From Ancylostoma caninum (Eukaryota > Nematoda > Chromadorea > Rhabditida > Ancylostomatidae), in assembly GCA_037903475.1 (NCBI GenBank), contig JBAJFG010000299.1, positions 186,001 through 250,000 of the forward strand: a DNA stretch of 64,000 nucleotides. The letters run 5' to 3'. The position numbers and the translations under genes are program-made. Shown here in pieces: positions 22,876 through 33,824 of the stretch. Under the pieces are notes generated by a model. It saw nothing but the letters and a program-made list of their open reading frames with translations, had not been told where the DNA came from and did no database searches. Numbering within the stretch: position 1 is the first letter of the stretch; each line of letters starts with the position of its first letter.

Positions 22876-23559
22876 CCCGAGTCCTGTTCGGAGTTCCCTG
22901 TATTTCTACTATGACCCTTCATTATAGAGAGAGACGAGCCGCCTCGATTCGAATTACGCCCCTTTTACCTCGGGAAACTCGTCCACTTAAGAAGAGAGGG
23001 TAGATCACATCCTCCTCGGGAACGTTTCCGGATACGAGCACAGAATTGGGTGCAAGGATTTTTGCAGAGGTCATACATACAGCGAAGTTCTCCACAAAAT
23101 ATTTACTCTAGGATTCGTACAAGAAAAATGTGAAAATTTTCTTTTTACGACATTTTTTCTTGTTTTTTTTCTTTCATTCTGCTTGCATACTGCAAATTCC
23201 CATCGCTTCTATTAGTCTATTGTTTCCAATTCATCCCTGTGGAGCACTTTGCGACCGCGATTATTCAAAAGTGAAAAGGGCAAACGCTTATCTCGAGTGA
23301 AATCTACGAAAAATTAGCCGCTAGCTGTGAAATATTATTCTTAACCCGCATTACTAGAAGAGCGCGCTCGACCCCAGCCCCCTTAAGAGTGTCTGGCCCT
23401 TCTTGAAAAATGGAACGAGAACGTTACAGTATTCCGCGCTTTCTATACAGTACCCCGAGCTTATCTCTTGCTGTGGTCGAATCCAAGAGCTCACATCGTC
23501 TGAATGGCTTGGAAAATATGAGCGAGATTTCTGCGGAGACCAATTGAGCGTCGTCTCAT

Positions 23560-23590
23560 CAACGACAACGACGACGACGACGACGACGAA
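23560..23590 (+). repeat. (ACG)n trinucleotide repeat
   Basis: About nine ACG units. It reads as poly-Thr on one strand and poly-Val on the other, explaining short open frames here. Confidence 0.9.
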
Positions 23591-23759
23591 CGACGCGTAA
23601 AACAACACACTTCAGCTTATCGCGCCGAAGTGGCTTGTTTATTTCGTGCATTAATAGACAAATCTATGCGCTCACGAAAACACTTGTTTATGGCGGAAGA
23701 ACGGGGGCAAAAACAAAAAAGAAAATCCTAGCGGAAGTTGGGAATAAATCCAGGAAGCA

Positions 23760-24308
23760 ATGGGACTATTCAGAGCAGCTGCTATACTAGTGTGGAGTGT
23801 CCTAGCCACACAGCAATGGCGGCCCAAGGCAGGAGTAACTCGAAGAAAAATGTAAGCTTTGTACATATAAACCTACATTTGATCTGATATTCTCACAGCC
23901 ATTTTTTTTTTCAGAACCATGTCAGCCTTTAATGAAAGGAAAAGTGTGAAAATTTGTCTCCAAACTCCAGCAAAACAGGGGCCGCCTACGTCATTGAGAT
24001 TACCCATGGTAAGTGTATTATTACCACGCAAATGCAACCATCATTGACAAGGGCGTCATCACGTGTACTCCAGGTAATCTCAAGGATGAATCTAGGCTCA
24101 GATCCCTACCTCTCAGCAAAAGCTTCAGTTTCGCCACCCCTCCCCCTCCCCCGCAACCCTCAGCCCTACAGTTTTGAGTAACCCTGAGCCCTTGAGTAGC
24201 TTCCTGCACGACCGTATCAGCTGCTTGGTCCCCAGCGCACACCTGGATTTTGTGGAAACGAGAACTCAAGTACATCTAATCATTCTCCGGGCGAGTTATC
24301 CTGAATAA
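23760..24308 (+). CDS. Candidate three-exon gene for a small secreted protein
   Basis: Exons 23760-23851, 23915-24008 and 24117-24308 join in frame to 125 codons plus TAA. The start MGLFRAAAILVWSVLATQQ looks like a signal peptide (basic n-region, hydrophobic core, possible cleavage after SVLA), implying secretion. Intron 1 (63 nt) has a GTAAGC donor and an ATTTTTTTTTTCAG acceptor with phase 2; intron 2 (108 nt) has a GTAAGT donor and a CCTACCTCTCAG acceptor with phase 0. The last exon is Pro/Ser-rich at first (HPSPSPATLSP) and holds a single Cys. No domain is recognised. Intron 2 lies mostly inside a 105-bp MITE copy (23987-24092), whose left arm also supplies the donor. If intron 2 is retained the frame stops at 24045-24047 (74 residues). 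The agreement of signal peptide, two introns and frame is the main support; transcript data are lacking. Confidence 0.4.
23987..24092. mobile_element. ~105-bp palindromic MITE (ATGCAT family), copy 2, overlapping a predicted intron
   Basis: TACGTCATTGAGATTACCCA at the left and the reverse complement of GGTAATCTCAAGGATGAAT at the right give the same layout and length (106 bp) as the copies at 17430, 28238 and 41198, although more diverged. The GGTAA of the left arm coincides with the donor of intron 2 of the 23760-24308 gene candidate. Confidence 0.6.
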
Positions 24309-25350
24309 TGAAAACAGTTCAGAAAATGACGGAAAGGATATACGAGGGAAAAGAACTAGAAACTGCGGAAAACAGCGTTTAAAAAAGCCAAAGTAAGCCT
24401 AAAATAGGTTAGATGTTCAAAATCCAGAAATTTACGAGAGCACATGAGTGAAATTCCTAAACAGGAGTGGTACACCGCGGAAAATACTGAAAACTCAGAG
24501 CAAAACTCAAACATTAGCTTTAAGGAAATTCAAAGTGATCTTAACAAGAGGGAAATGGAGGAAGAACAAGAAGAAAACAACTTGATTTGGCAAGGATTTG
24601 GAAAAAAAATGAATGAGAAATGAATGACAGCACTCTAAAAAGCTCTAGAAGAACTTTCTGTATGGGATCCAAACCATCAGGAGTCAAGCTAAGCCAAACA
24701 TACTCCCCGCCCAAGGGGAAAAATTAAACGTATTTTCTAGAAAAAGTTCAGCTATTTTGGCCCAAATCAGCGCGTACTAAAACATCGTAACGTTCAGGAG
24801 GAAATTTCCTGCTGACGTTAACTCGTCCCTTCTGCAAAACCTCGACTTCGTGCAGAAACTAGAACTAGTACGATGAGACTTGCACGACTGCACTTAGGCC
24901 TATAAAGGAGAAAAGTTCGTATTGCAAAAAAAAAATGCGACATTGGGTCCAAAAACCGGGAAACACCTGTTTTGTTCAACATCCGTGAGTGGGAATTACA
25001 CTTTACAGCTAGTAATTGGTTGTTGAGTTAACTCAGAATTAGGTAAGAGATTGAAATACCAAACGGCTGAGTTGAAGTAATGATGCCTTAGTGATATAAT
25101 CACATCCCTGCGTCGTCCTTTGTGTAGCTAAACAAGAAAACAAACTCGTAAGAGCCTTAAGACTGCAGGAAAAACAGTGATAACCTGGAAAAACCGCTTT
25201 TCCACTAATGACTTTATCGACGAGATGAGCCAAAATTCTCAGGGACCGTTTTCATTTGGAGGATAGCACAAAAAACAGACTATTGTAGATATAGACAAAA
25301 CTACTGTGTATCTGCGAATACAAAACCAATTGCAAACCCGAGAAAGAAAT
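24309..25350. other. No gene recognised
   Basis: AT-rich sequence with only short frames. Confidence 0.5.
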
Positions 25351-25359
25351 GCAAAAATC

Positions 25360-25440
25360 TTTGGCTCCGGTAGGAACCGAACCCTGATGTAATGACGTGA
25401 TGGGTGAGGAGATTACCACTGCACTACTATTTCACCAAAT
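25360..25440 (-). repeat. tRNA-derived SINE or decayed tRNA (minus strand)
   Basis: On the minus strand TAGTGCAGTGG (25426-25416) fits the RNA polymerase III A box in full. GGTTCGGTTCC (25383-25373) fits the B box with one change. The A-to-B start distance of 43 bp is that of a tRNA. The D- and T-stems pair only partly and no anticodon loop can be drawn, so it is not a working tRNA. A polymerase III-transcribed SINE head or a tRNA pseudogene is the best reading. Confidence 0.55.
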
Positions 25441-25689
25441 TTTATTGCTCTATAGACGAGCTGGGTAAGCTGTGGTTCAGCAGGATCACCAACTGCATAA
25501 TATGTATGTCTATCAAAGCAGATTTTAAAAACATAATAGGAACCAGTACGACAAATTGTTTATTTTAGTATACGTCTCCTTAGTAAGTATCACTTTGTGT
25601 CGCCATCCTATCCTTGCAGTTTACCATATGAGTCTGTTAACTTACCGCTTGCAATAATATAACCCACCCATGTAACCCATCTCTCCGCA

Positions 25690-25940
25690 CTTCCGGATCC
25701 GGAACTGAGTTTAGTTTACCCAAGGTAAACGCGTCAGCCTACCCAAATCTACCCTTTACTTGGGATCCAGGTAAGAGGTAAATTCGGGTAAGCTAACTCA
25801 AATTAAGTCAAAGCAAATCATGTAAACTAAGTTGAAGTAGATCAAGTAAATTTGTTAAAAACGTGGATTAAGCCAAAGTTAGTTGGGTTAGTTTGGGTAA
25901 GCTGTCTGGATAAACTATGTTTACCAGCACGTGGCGGTTT
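25690..25940. repeat. GGTAA/TTACC-rich degenerate repeat segment
   Basis: Many copies of TTTACCC, GGTAAACGCG, GGGTAAGCT and AAGTC/AAGTTGAAGT variants occur here. It starts with TTTACCCAAGGTAAACGCGT, the same core as the ~105-bp MITE family, so it may be a decayed or rearranged relative. Confidence 0.4.
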
Positions 25941-25949
25941 CTGTACCCA

Positions 25950-28230
25950 AATGTTAATTAATCATACTGTACATTAATCATACATAGTACGAGATCACCC
26001 ATCTATCCAGTGAGCCATGCTGGGGCTGTACACCCTACAGCAGGTGGAAAAGATTACCCAGGATAACGAACTCGGGAAGTAACCGAGACAGCGGCACTGC
26101 TAAATCAGCCAGTAAGGAAAGAACTAATCCATTACTTCATTCCACAAAGTTCAATGCTGTGATTGTTTCGCTGCACAGGATCGTAAACTATTTCTCCAGA
26201 AAAAGACCCATGGTAAACAATTTCTGCACCTGCTCGTGACATAGTGCATTCCGTGTTGGAGTAAACAAGAAAATAGGAATCCTGCTAAGAAAATACACTT
26301 GGCTCCCTTGAAAATTCGGTAAGTGAGCGTCATTAGCGTGAGAAATTGCTTGAATGTCGTCTTGGGAACGACATCCGGGACAGAGGCTGACTCGACGTCG
26401 ACGTCAGCTCAGTCGCACGAGGAGGCAATCATGACGTTTGGGGTGTTTTTTAGATGTATTTTCCAGAATTCACCACAACGGACCTCATGACTAAGAGTGA
26501 ATAGATTGGTTATACTGTATTGCAGACAATTTCCGGTGTGGACTTTTTTCTGGATTAATAGGACCACCTCAATTTTCTCGGCGAAATATATGAGCGTCCA
26601 AGCGTTTCCGGAAAATGTTTGTGGACTTTTTTACCCAGAGCAAAAAAAGAGTAATTGCTATTACTTGTGATATGGATGCACTTTTCCTGCACATAGCTGC
26701 AGAATTCCTTCAATATGCAAGAGAAGAGCCAAAAATAACCACTACCTAGTGGGTTATCCATGAAAGCACCTCTAAACATCCAGAAATGAACGAACATTCA
26801 ACTCGAAACTCCCTATATAGTGGCCAGACAGCATTTACTTGTACTTCTATGAATATATTTCCCACATAATAGACAATAAAAAAGAGTTTTGAGTCACGAG
26901 CGCTTGATTAAGTATTCCAGTGAGGAAAACAAAGAGGACATTTGGGACTTGGGCCTCAGGAGGAGGTGAAACTCTCTCGTGGACGTCAATACTGCAGTAT
27001 TAGAAGGAAGGAAGGGAGGGTGCAGTAATATTTCCAGGACTTTTTCCACTTGCAAGAGAGTTAACAAAATTTATTACAGCAAGGATTGCTGGAGAAATAG
27101 CGTGGAAGGCGTAGAAGATGTAAGAAACATGGAATTAATAAGGATGAACAGTATGGACGACATGGAACTAGGATATTTACCCAGCTCTTCCTAAGGCCCG
27201 CAAGCGGACCGGTATTCTAGAGCGGAACTCAAATCCAAATGGAAAGTTGAGTAAATCCTTCCCATCCAGGGAATCCTTAAAGCTAGCAGCTTTATCCATG
27301 TAACATTTAAGAAGAAAAACTTCCAAAAAAGAATCCTTAGCCACAAAATCACAGGGAAAATAGCAGAAAGCCGAATTTTACGAAGATCCCCTTACCCATC
27401 AAAAAATTCACACATTCCCACAGCAGACCTTGGAAAACACCTCGTAAACAAATTCTCCGCAACATCCTAAAGATCCCAACGAGGTCCGAAGTTTCCCGCG
27501 GAGACGTCGACGTCTTCCTGTTGTCTGCTGGCACGTACGTCTCGTCAAAGTTTCATCAACATATTTTATTTGGTGACGAGTCGTCGAGTAAAGTGATTTT
27601 TCTCGTGAATAAAAAAATCCACGAAGGACTTGTGGATTCCTCGAATATTCAAATTGGGTAGGAAGTCCTTGAAAACGTCCGAAAAAAGCGTGCAAAGTAA
27701 GTTAGAAAGAGAGAAGGGCGAGATATTTTCCAGGATTTTAGGCATCGCCATGGATCCACATCTGGGACAAGGATTCAGCATCGAGGATAGAAATCGCTTT
27801 GAAAAAATTCTGAAAAGTAAAAAATAAGAAGAGATGAGGTCTGGAATCACACCTTCTTAATGCCACAGGGCGGAAATTTCACTGAAATTCCAGAATAGAG
27901 CTAGTGGAAATTTCAGGTATGACGCGGAAAAAAATAAGAGAAAACCACGCGTCGACGATTGGGTAGTGTTCCAGGACGGGTAGGAGGAGGAGGGGGGGGG
28001 CATTATCACGCAGTTGAATCGCTGGCCGTCTGGCAGTCGCACGCTTCTAATGGCCAACACGCACCAAAAACGAGCCGAGAGTGCTGATTCGATACTTGTG
28101 ACTAAATCCGGAAATGATGTCATGGCACGATATGGATGCTTTTCCCTGGACACTTCCCTACGCCTGGGAAGGATCCCCTCTCTACCTTACGTGTTTATAT
28201 AGGGGGCGAGATCTTGAGTACAATGGTAAG
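25950..28230. other. No gene recognised; several unsupported frames
   Basis: Frames of 60-98 codons occur on both strands around 26.5-28.2 kb without signal peptides, splice pairs or motifs. A G run lies at about 27992-28000. Confidence 0.45.
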
Positions 28231-28237
28231 TACCTGG

Positions 28238-28342
28238 ATGCATCTTTGAGATTATCCAGAGTAGATGTTTCACGTCCGTGTTGACAATGGATAAGTTTTT
28301 GTGATGTTGACGCGTTTACCCTGGGTAATTGCAATGATTCAT
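28238..28342. mobile_element. ~105-bp palindromic MITE (ATGCAT family), copy 3
   Basis: ATGCATCTTTGAGATTATCC at the left and the reverse complement of GGGTAATTGCAATGATTCAT at the right, with GTTGACGCGTTTACCC internally. Same length and layout as the 41198 copy, and it shares the outer CTGG (left) and GCGGCT (right). Confidence 0.75.
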
Positions 28343-28409
28343 GCGGCTCAAAATCTTTTGTTCTTGACAAGACGCATAGTTGTAATGATGGTTAGCACAC
28401 AAATGATGT

Positions 28410-28585
28410 TGTCTTAACCCTGCCACTGCCTGAGGGTAATCTCATTGGTATGATTATTCCGCAGATGTAATAGTAGCAGGGCATAGAGAACGTATGTGTG
28501 GGTCAACCTGTTGTTGGACGCCAGGTTTTCAGGAAAAGCGTTAACTTGATGACATGTTTACCAAGGGTAATATCAACAATGGAAC
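28410..28585. mobile_element. Diverged or rearranged relatives of the ~105-bp MITE
   Basis: GAGGGTAATCTCATTGGTAT at about 28432 and ATGTTTACCAAGGGTAATAT at about 28553 resemble the right arm of the family, both in the same sense, so this is not one simple copy. Confidence 0.35.
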
Positions 28586-29039
28586 CGAGCCTTTGTTCTG
28601 GTCTGAATTTGGTAAGGGAAGTGGCGAGGATTGGAACCTGGAACTCAACCAATTTTTTATGAGTGTAGCAATGATAAAAATGGGAAATAATCAACAAAAA
28701 TAAATATGGCATCAATGTCTTGATGATGCTCACTTTTTCCTATTTCGTAGCTGGAATATACTGATGCCCTAAGGCCGAAGGAGATATGAGAAAATACCTA
28801 CGAAAGATACCAGAATTCATTTTATCACATCAAAAACTGCCCACGTGTGACTGAGTAAACAAATAAATAAACAAAAGAGTATGAAATACCAACGATAAGT
28901 CATCACGCTGGTCTACCATCAGCCGCCCTACGTGTATAATTTCTGAAAAATCTCCCAAAAAAATCAAGAACCACGTAAAAAGTCCAAGAATTCCTTCATT
29001 AACCGATGCGCCCGGAGTCGGAGAAGGGAAAAAGATGGT

Positions 29040-29112
29040 TGAAGAGAGAGAGAGAGAAGAGTTGGAGGGAGAGATGGGGGAGGGGGGGGGGGACAGAGGG
29101 AGAGAGAGAGTG
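29040..29112 (+). repeat. Purine (GA/G)-rich tract
   Basis: A long GAGAGAGA run, then GGGGGAGGGGGGGGGG and a second GAGAGAGAG run. It is a polypurine tract capable of triplex or quadruplex structure. The Arg/Glu-rich frame across it is an artefact. Confidence 0.85.
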
Positions 29113-29566
29113 GGATGTCGAAGTAAATCTAAGAAGTCGACAAAAGAAACGCGAAGGCTGTAGGTCCCATCGGATATTTTTCCTTCCGAGTTTCATCGAC
29201 ATATTCCATTGGATACTGTGCTGATCGCATTTCACTGACACTGCACGTGGCACAAATCGATATATCGATTACTTTGGAGGGATGAGTAGAAAAAACGTAC
29301 ACTCTCATAATAAGATGATAGAGGGGAGTAAATTTCATCAGATATTGGAGCTAGCCCGCTCAAAGTTAACATGGAGCTGCGCAGCTTCCCGAAATCTTCC
29401 AGGAAACGCGCCGCAAGACGTTCTTGCCAGTGGAAATAACTAACCAATCTAGGGATAATTCCACCGTAATCTGATCACATTACTGAAGAAAAAGCGCATA
29501 ATTCAGCTGAAAAGGGGCTATGTTGATATTCTGGTGATGGAAAGAGGGTTAAAATAGGGCGATAGT

Positions 29567-29760
29567 GTGGAGAAGTGCGGTGCCGATGGCTGCCATACAT
29601 CAAGCCGCATAATTATCCGCCCGTCAGCTGAAGAACGACTCTGTCAGCGCCGCACTCCACTTCCCAGCCACGTCGCGCCCTCCAGAGAACGCCTGGCGAG
29701 AAGAAGTGGATGGGCTTCATCTTGGGAGATCAGCCAGCATCAGATGAATGAGAGCATTTT
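29567..29760. other. GC-rich open segment (unrecognised)
   Basis: Plus strand: a frame with RPSAEERLCQRRTPLPSHVA. Minus strand: a frame starting MKPIHFFSPGVLWRARRGW. Both are open across the same GC-rich 150 bp. It may be an exon or repeat; no decisive splice site. Confidence 0.2.
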
Positions 29761-30009
29761 TCTGGATTTATATAGATTGATAAAAACTGTATTTCGGAAG
29801 AAACCCAAACGCACAAATAAAAGAAACAGATGGAGATATGCTTTAGCTTTTCTCCCTCTCTTTTTCCTCTCCTTATATCAGCACTATTTCAACATTCGTT
29901 TTTTTCTTTCTCTTCGCACTTCCAAGCTTTTTTAAGAAAATTTTTCGAGAAAACGCATAAAAAAATATTGTTCTTCAAAGATCCCTTCTTAAAATAGGAA
30001 TAATAGCTA

Positions 30010-30282
30010 CAGTGAACGTCGATGACGGTTGCCCTTCTGCGCGCTCGAGAAGTACGCCGCGCAACCGCGCCGCGCCCTCCGGAATTGATGTCGTCTGCAG
30101 CTGAAATGCTATTTATAGGCGCTTTTCTTAACGATTTGATGATTTTTCCTGTATCGAGTAGAAAAGCTGCTAGAAATACATAGCATAATAGCAGCAGACG
30201 ACATCGATTAGGGCGCTCGCGGCGAGGTTGCGCGGCGTATTTCTCGAGGCCGCGGAAAGGCCACCGACATCGACGCTCACTG
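30010..30282. mobile_element. 273-bp TA-flanked MITE with ~100-bp terminal inverted repeats
   Basis: The left end CAGTGAACGTCGATGACGGT and the reverse complement of the right end CAGTGAGCGTCGATGTCGGT begin inverted repeats that continue for about 100 bp (through CTCGAGAA-TACGCCGCGCAACC and ATCGATGTCGTCTGC-like blocks). Both ends abut TA (30008-30009 and 30283-30284). The CAGTG tip and TA duplication point to the Tc1/mariner superfamily. A loop of about 70 bp remains in the middle. No coding capacity. Confidence 0.85.
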
Positions 30283-30740
30283 TAAATGAATGGCGAATCA
30301 GTAGAAAGAAATCATCCTGGTGAGGGAAGAAGCCACGAGTACTTGACAATAGGGAAATGAGAGGAGAGAGGAGAAGAGAGCAAATTTTTCTGGAGAGAAA
30401 TGATTGAGAAAAACAAGACAAAAAGAAAATAATATAAATGTTATAGATACCGCACGACATCGTCTAGCACAGCTACCATTCACCGTTGCGTGACACCATC
30501 TTGTTGTTCACGCAGGGAAATCCGAGACATCTCTGCTATTTTGAGGCCAGTCGAGCCGATCCATAGACCATGCCGTGCCGCTTCCCTGTACTTTCTGGAC
30601 ACGTCCAAGGTCGTAGGATTAGACCGCTGCAGAGCAGACGAGCAGCACTTGGGGCGAAAAACACAAATTAGGGAACAGCTTCCGGGTGCGGGTGTGTACA
30701 ACTCGTCGATGATAATTCAATTTGACTCGATTTGTCCACA

Positions 30741-30830
30741 CGGCCGTGTGGTCCGAGCGGGAAAGGGCTTGGGATTCAAAGTTCAATCCTTCGCATAGCA
30801 CTTTACCTGTACCTGGTTATGTGTATTTGA
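30741..30830 (+). repeat. tRNA-like SINE fragment
   Basis: GTGTGGTCCGAGCGGG resembles a Leu/Ser-type tRNA A box with one inserted base. GTTCAATCC at 30781-30789 fits the B box. The spacing (about 33 bp) is shorter than in a tRNA. The downstream CACTTTACCTGTACCTGG would be the SINE body. The frame at 30490-30798 runs into it and is not called. Confidence 0.35.
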
Positions 30831-31111
30831 ATAAGTAAAAGTACTTCATCAGTCTTTTAAACTTATTTTCACTCATTACTCACTTATTTTCTACAACTCA
30901 TCTCTCCCTTTTTTATTTCTCATTCAGTAATATCTTTAATTCACTGTCTGAATAGAGAAATGACTGGGCTAATTTACTTACTATGTAAACATTATTTATT
31001 TTCGGATCGTTTTTTGCACTATTTGACCACTTTTTTATCCGCTAGAAATCTTCCCGGTAAAATAGGTGGTGAGGTTCTTAACACCTTCGCTAAAACCCAC
31101 ATTTTCCAATG

Positions 31112-31264
31112 AAGCCGGATAAATCAGGGAAAGAGAGAGTCAGGTAAGATTTTCTTTCAGTCAGAATAGAAATAAGTGACATTAAATTTCAAAATAAACG
31201 TCGTTAAGTCAAGACTTTTGGACCAAAGTGGCCAAGAAAGCTGGATAAATCTGGGAAAGAGAGA
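31112..31264 (+). repeat. Local tandem duplication carrying two copies of a donor-like site
   Basis: AAGCCGGATAAATCAGGGAA...GAGAGAGTCAGGTAAGAT at 31112-31150 recurs as AAGCTGGATAAATCTGGGAA...GAGAGAGTCAGGTAGGAT at 31238-31276, about 126 bp downstream. Each copy encodes K(P/L)DKSGKERV and ends in an exon|intron-like GTCAG|GTARGAT. The first is preceded by ATG (31109). They look like duplicated exons that could both splice to the acceptor at 31342/31343. Confidence 0.55.
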
Positions 31265-31342
31265 GTCAGGTAGGATAAAAATTCAGGCTTGTTCTCTCAC
31301 TCGTCCTTGGACCAATTCTTTGTTATTTTGGCCCCATTCCAG

Positions 31343-31623
31343 GAGCTCAGAAGCGGAAGAACCTCGTCATATCTCCCAAAAAAAACATGAACCCAAACTT
31401 AAATTTTGAAAAACCTACGAACACAAGCAACCGCATGAAAACCCTTCATCATCGACCCTTTCAAAGACTGGCTTTCACAATGTCTTCTAGTAAAAATCAG
31501 CTACAACCTTTTACAAAAAAAATACATGCAGGAAAAGAATCTGAGCCGGACGTACCTCGGGACACCATCATCGGCCAGGAGTACTTCGGTAGAGGCATAC
31601 TGACGGTGCTCAGCTTTTTCAAG
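31343..31623 (+). CDS. Candidate internal exon of an unrecognised gene
   Basis: The acceptor TTATTTTGGCCCCATTCCAG ends at 31342, and AAG|GTGAGT is a strong donor at 31623/31624. One frame stays open throughout (94 codons, ending RGILTVLSFFK) and needs one base from the previous exon. In a second frame, needing two bases, splicing from either duplicated GTCAG|GT site gives SSEAEEPRHISQKKHEPKL and a stop at 31409. Both fit, so the exon is either internal or terminal. The 73-nt gap from the second donor (31270) to this acceptor is a normal intron size. The product is basic and Ser/Thr-rich with no domain I recognise. No downstream exon is certain, though a phase-0 acceptor at CACCCAG (about 31838) would extend the first frame to 32114. 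Confidence 0.33.
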
Positions 31624-31945
31624 GTGAGTTTGTCGCTTTCGGAGCCCTGGAGGTGAAGAAATTTCATTTAGGCTACATATAATTAGATAAAGAAAGTGAA
31701 CCTAAGCAAAAATTTGGCAAATAAAAGAACGTAAGATAAAAAGAAATAGGCAAGAAGGAAAAGTAATCATCTGAGGTAAGATTCCAAAAAAAACACCAGA
31801 TTCAGGTGCAGTTTCTTACGGTGAGCTAAATCACCCAGGTTTCTGCACTTATTATTAAGCAAATCATTTCCCAAAGAGTGGAGTTCAAGAGAGTAATTTT
31901 GCAAATCACCGTGAGGCTTCTTCTCGGATTCACCTCCAGCCGAAC

Positions 31946-31998
31946 ATGTCGACCTCGGCGTGGTTCGTCGAAGCTCTTCTCGGCGAGAAAACCATCCA
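31946..31998 (+). CDS. Possible first exon with nucleoredoxin-like start (very tentative)
   Basis: The frame MSTSAWFVEALLGEKTI ends at CCATCCA|GTAAGC, a donor-like site, after 17 codons plus two bases. From memory, the start of vertebrate nucleoredoxin also contains a Phe-Leu-Glu then LLGEK pattern, and the DNA here is GC-rich. No second exon with a CPPC thioredoxin motif was found downstream in the window, and all three plus-strand frames are open around 31.86-32.29 kb, so this may be chance. Confidence 0.15.
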
Positions 31999-32299
31999 GT
32001 AAGCCGCCGAAGGCCATTTATTTGAAGATGCTGTGTTTGGAAGATAGTAAATGCCGTCTCCTGCAAAAAAAGTGGGATTCACTAGGAAGATGTTACCCAC
32101 TAGAAAGAAATTGAGCGATGCGACAAAGCGGAGATGGAGTTTCCAAAGGATATCCAGAAGAATAGGATTAGAGAGTGACTTGAAGTTGTGGCTAGATCCT
32201 CCACATATGTACATACATAAATACCGACACATAGGAAAAACCTCGAGGATTTCAGTGGATGAACTTTACCAAATACTAAATGAGCAGTAAAAGCTACAT

Positions 32300-33820
32300 A
32301 CATAATTTCCACAGAGCAAGAGTGACCGATTGAGTGCTCCAGCGTTTATTTCTGGCTCAATGCTCTAGCACTTAGAACACTTAGCAGTCGAACTTTGTCC
32401 CCATCATAAGGACAAATCGGGAACATCACGGCTAATCCAGCATTGTGAGTATCTTAGGTCCAAGAAAATAAAAAGGAAGAAGGAAACGCAGAAACCAATA
32501 CTCTAAGGAGTGAATAACCCATATTCTGAGACAGGAAAGAGAGAAAAAGGCCTTCAAGGCCTTCATTTTCCCCCAAGGCATTTCCTGAATCAGTTTCCTT
32601 GTACTCCCTTTTAGAGGGAAACTGCTGCGAAAATTCATGACTGATATCTTTTCTCAAGTGTTACATATAGAATAAGAAAAACAAAATAATTGGTGAATAA
32701 AACTTTTTGCTCTTACTATATATTACTTGGGATAAATTTAGCTTTACCAAACACTGAAAATATATTTTTTTTTCTGATTATTTCTAGAGGAAAAAATTTG
32801 TGATTCACTTATTCGTGTCTACTTACTACAAGAAAACAACGACAGCGGTCCAGAATGGCACGAAACACTGAAAAAATTGGAAAAAAATATCATTATGCTG
32901 GATAAAGTGATCGCTAGTAACAACAAATTTGTAGACAGGAATAATCGTGGGGTACAATGAAAAACATCGTAGAAAATTCGTCTAGAACGCCTGTCGTTAT
33001 CTAGAAATGGTCAAAATTGCTAGGGTCTCTTCCATACGAATTTTTCGGTATTTATCTTGCTGAGGAATAAAGTTAGAGAGTAAAATCCCTTACCTATGTA
33101 CGTCTAAAAAATGAGGTTTCTTTGAACTCTTGGAAACAGGCGAATGATCACATTATTAAAGCTGAATAAATTTCAAGGATTCCAGGGAAGGAATCTAGTG
33201 GGAAATCAGCAACTTAACCGGAAGAATTGCTCTGTGAAGGAACTGGACCGTATTTTCGCTCGAATCTGTATAGCAAACGTCAGATAATACTTTAACAAAA
33301 CAGGGTTGATGCAACTGTTTGACGAAAGCACAACGAATCATCGAACTCAAATCCGCACCAATTTCTGGAAATTTACTTCTTGCAAGGAAAACATAGGGGA
33401 ATGTTCCAAATATGATGAGTTGCAGACTGATACACAATCCAGCTAGAAGCTCACATCACTACGTATACAGAATAAATTTGCCGCTCGCTAAAATTAAAGG
33501 GAAATGGTAAATATTTCATTTTTAGAATTACAACGTCCTTTCGTGAAGAAAACAACATGAATGAGTTCTCATTCCCCCAAGTGCATAGAAGTGAATGTGT
33601 AAAATACTGCAGAGGATAGCTCGAATCCTCAAGTAAATTACATTTTCGAATCGCCATGAGCAAAGTAAGCTTTGCAGCTTGTACCCCTCCATTTCCCACC
33701 GCTTAGTCGAACTTCGCATATACCCACGTATCTATATGAAAGTGGTTCTCTTTCCTTAAATCAATTTAACCTAAAATTCGTGCATTCACAATGGGAATTC
33801 CAGAAAAGATTTCCAAGGTT
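32300..33820. other. No gene recognised
   Basis: AT-rich DNA. Unsupported frames lie on the minus strand at 33195-33719. Confidence 0.5.
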
Positions 33821-33824
33821 GACA

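Noticed and set aside
29006..29224. Arg/Glu-rich 72-codon frame
   Set aside because: Product of a GA-rich low-complexity tract.
31147..31164. GTAAGATTTTCTTTCAG as a complete intron
   Set aside because: At roughly 17-21 nt it is too short; only the GTAAGA donor is considered.
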